A DNA stretch of 5,143 nt from Microbacteriaceae bacterium (lineage in GTDB: Bacteria > Actinomycetota > Actinomycetes > Actinomycetales > Microbacteriaceae), in NCBI GenBank assembly GCA_017744755.1, contig JAGIAU010000159.1, forward strand, positions 1 to 5,143, given 5' to 3'. The notes beneath the pieces were generated by a model. It made no database searches. It was given only the letters and a program-made list of their open reading frames with translations, and had not been told where the DNA came from. Made by a program: the position numbers and the translations under genes. This document shows, in pieces, positions 5,134 through 5,143 of this stretch; position 1 is the stretch's first letter; the number at the start of each line of letters is the position of its first letter.

Positions 5134-5143
5134 TCTCCCCCTC

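Noticed and set aside
1..5143. tRNA, rRNA, CRISPR array, insertion sequence, toxin-antitoxin pair or phage-defence module
   Set aside because: Looked for on both strands and not seen. The gaps between genes are too short for any unlisted gene of this kind, and the coding regions are accounted for by ordinary families.

Overview
This window is very GC-rich, densely packed DNA. Gene order, GTG starts, TANNNT-type -10 boxes directly before start codons, and the protein relatives all suggest a high-GC actinobacterium, probably of the Microbacteriaceae type. That placement rests on style and protein recognition, not on a marker gene. It looks like ordinary chromosome: no tRNA, rRNA, CRISPR array, transposase or phage gene is visible, and no gap between genes exceeds about 120 bp. 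I did not find a convincing undescribed system. The points worth a second look are regulatory or contextual.

Left part: the first 261 bases hold the N-terminal half of a YwaF-type integral membrane protein on the minus strand, running off the window edge. A short divergent promoter region separates it from a plus-strand pair. The first of the pair is a GNAT acetyltransferase resembling the spermidine/diamine (BltD-like) group. It overlaps by 4 bp an alkyltransferase-like (ATL) protein of the MGMT family whose methyl-accepting cysteine is replaced by tryptophan. A REP-like 28-bp repeat lies inside the 5' end of the ATL gene.

Middle: a FadR-type GntR regulator (winged helix plus FCD metal/ligand domain) lies on the minus strand, tail to tail with the ATL gene and only 9 bp away. 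Its recognition helix departs from the family norm, and a 17-bp inverted repeat sits just before its start codon.

Right part: a minus-strand operon, purN - purH - ddaH-like, reads from the right edge inwards. PurN (GAR transformylase) and PurH (AICAR transformylase/IMP cyclohydrolase) carry the two folate-dependent formyl transfers and the last steps of IMP synthesis. The third gene is a complete dimethylargininase-family amidinohydrolase, 17 bp after purH with its own strong ribosome site, an unusual companion for purine genes. purN appears to start leaderless. Upstream of it are a pair of 9-bp direct repeats 21 bp apart and an uninterrupted run of 25 C at the window end; the latter may be a sequencing or assembly artefact at a contig edge.
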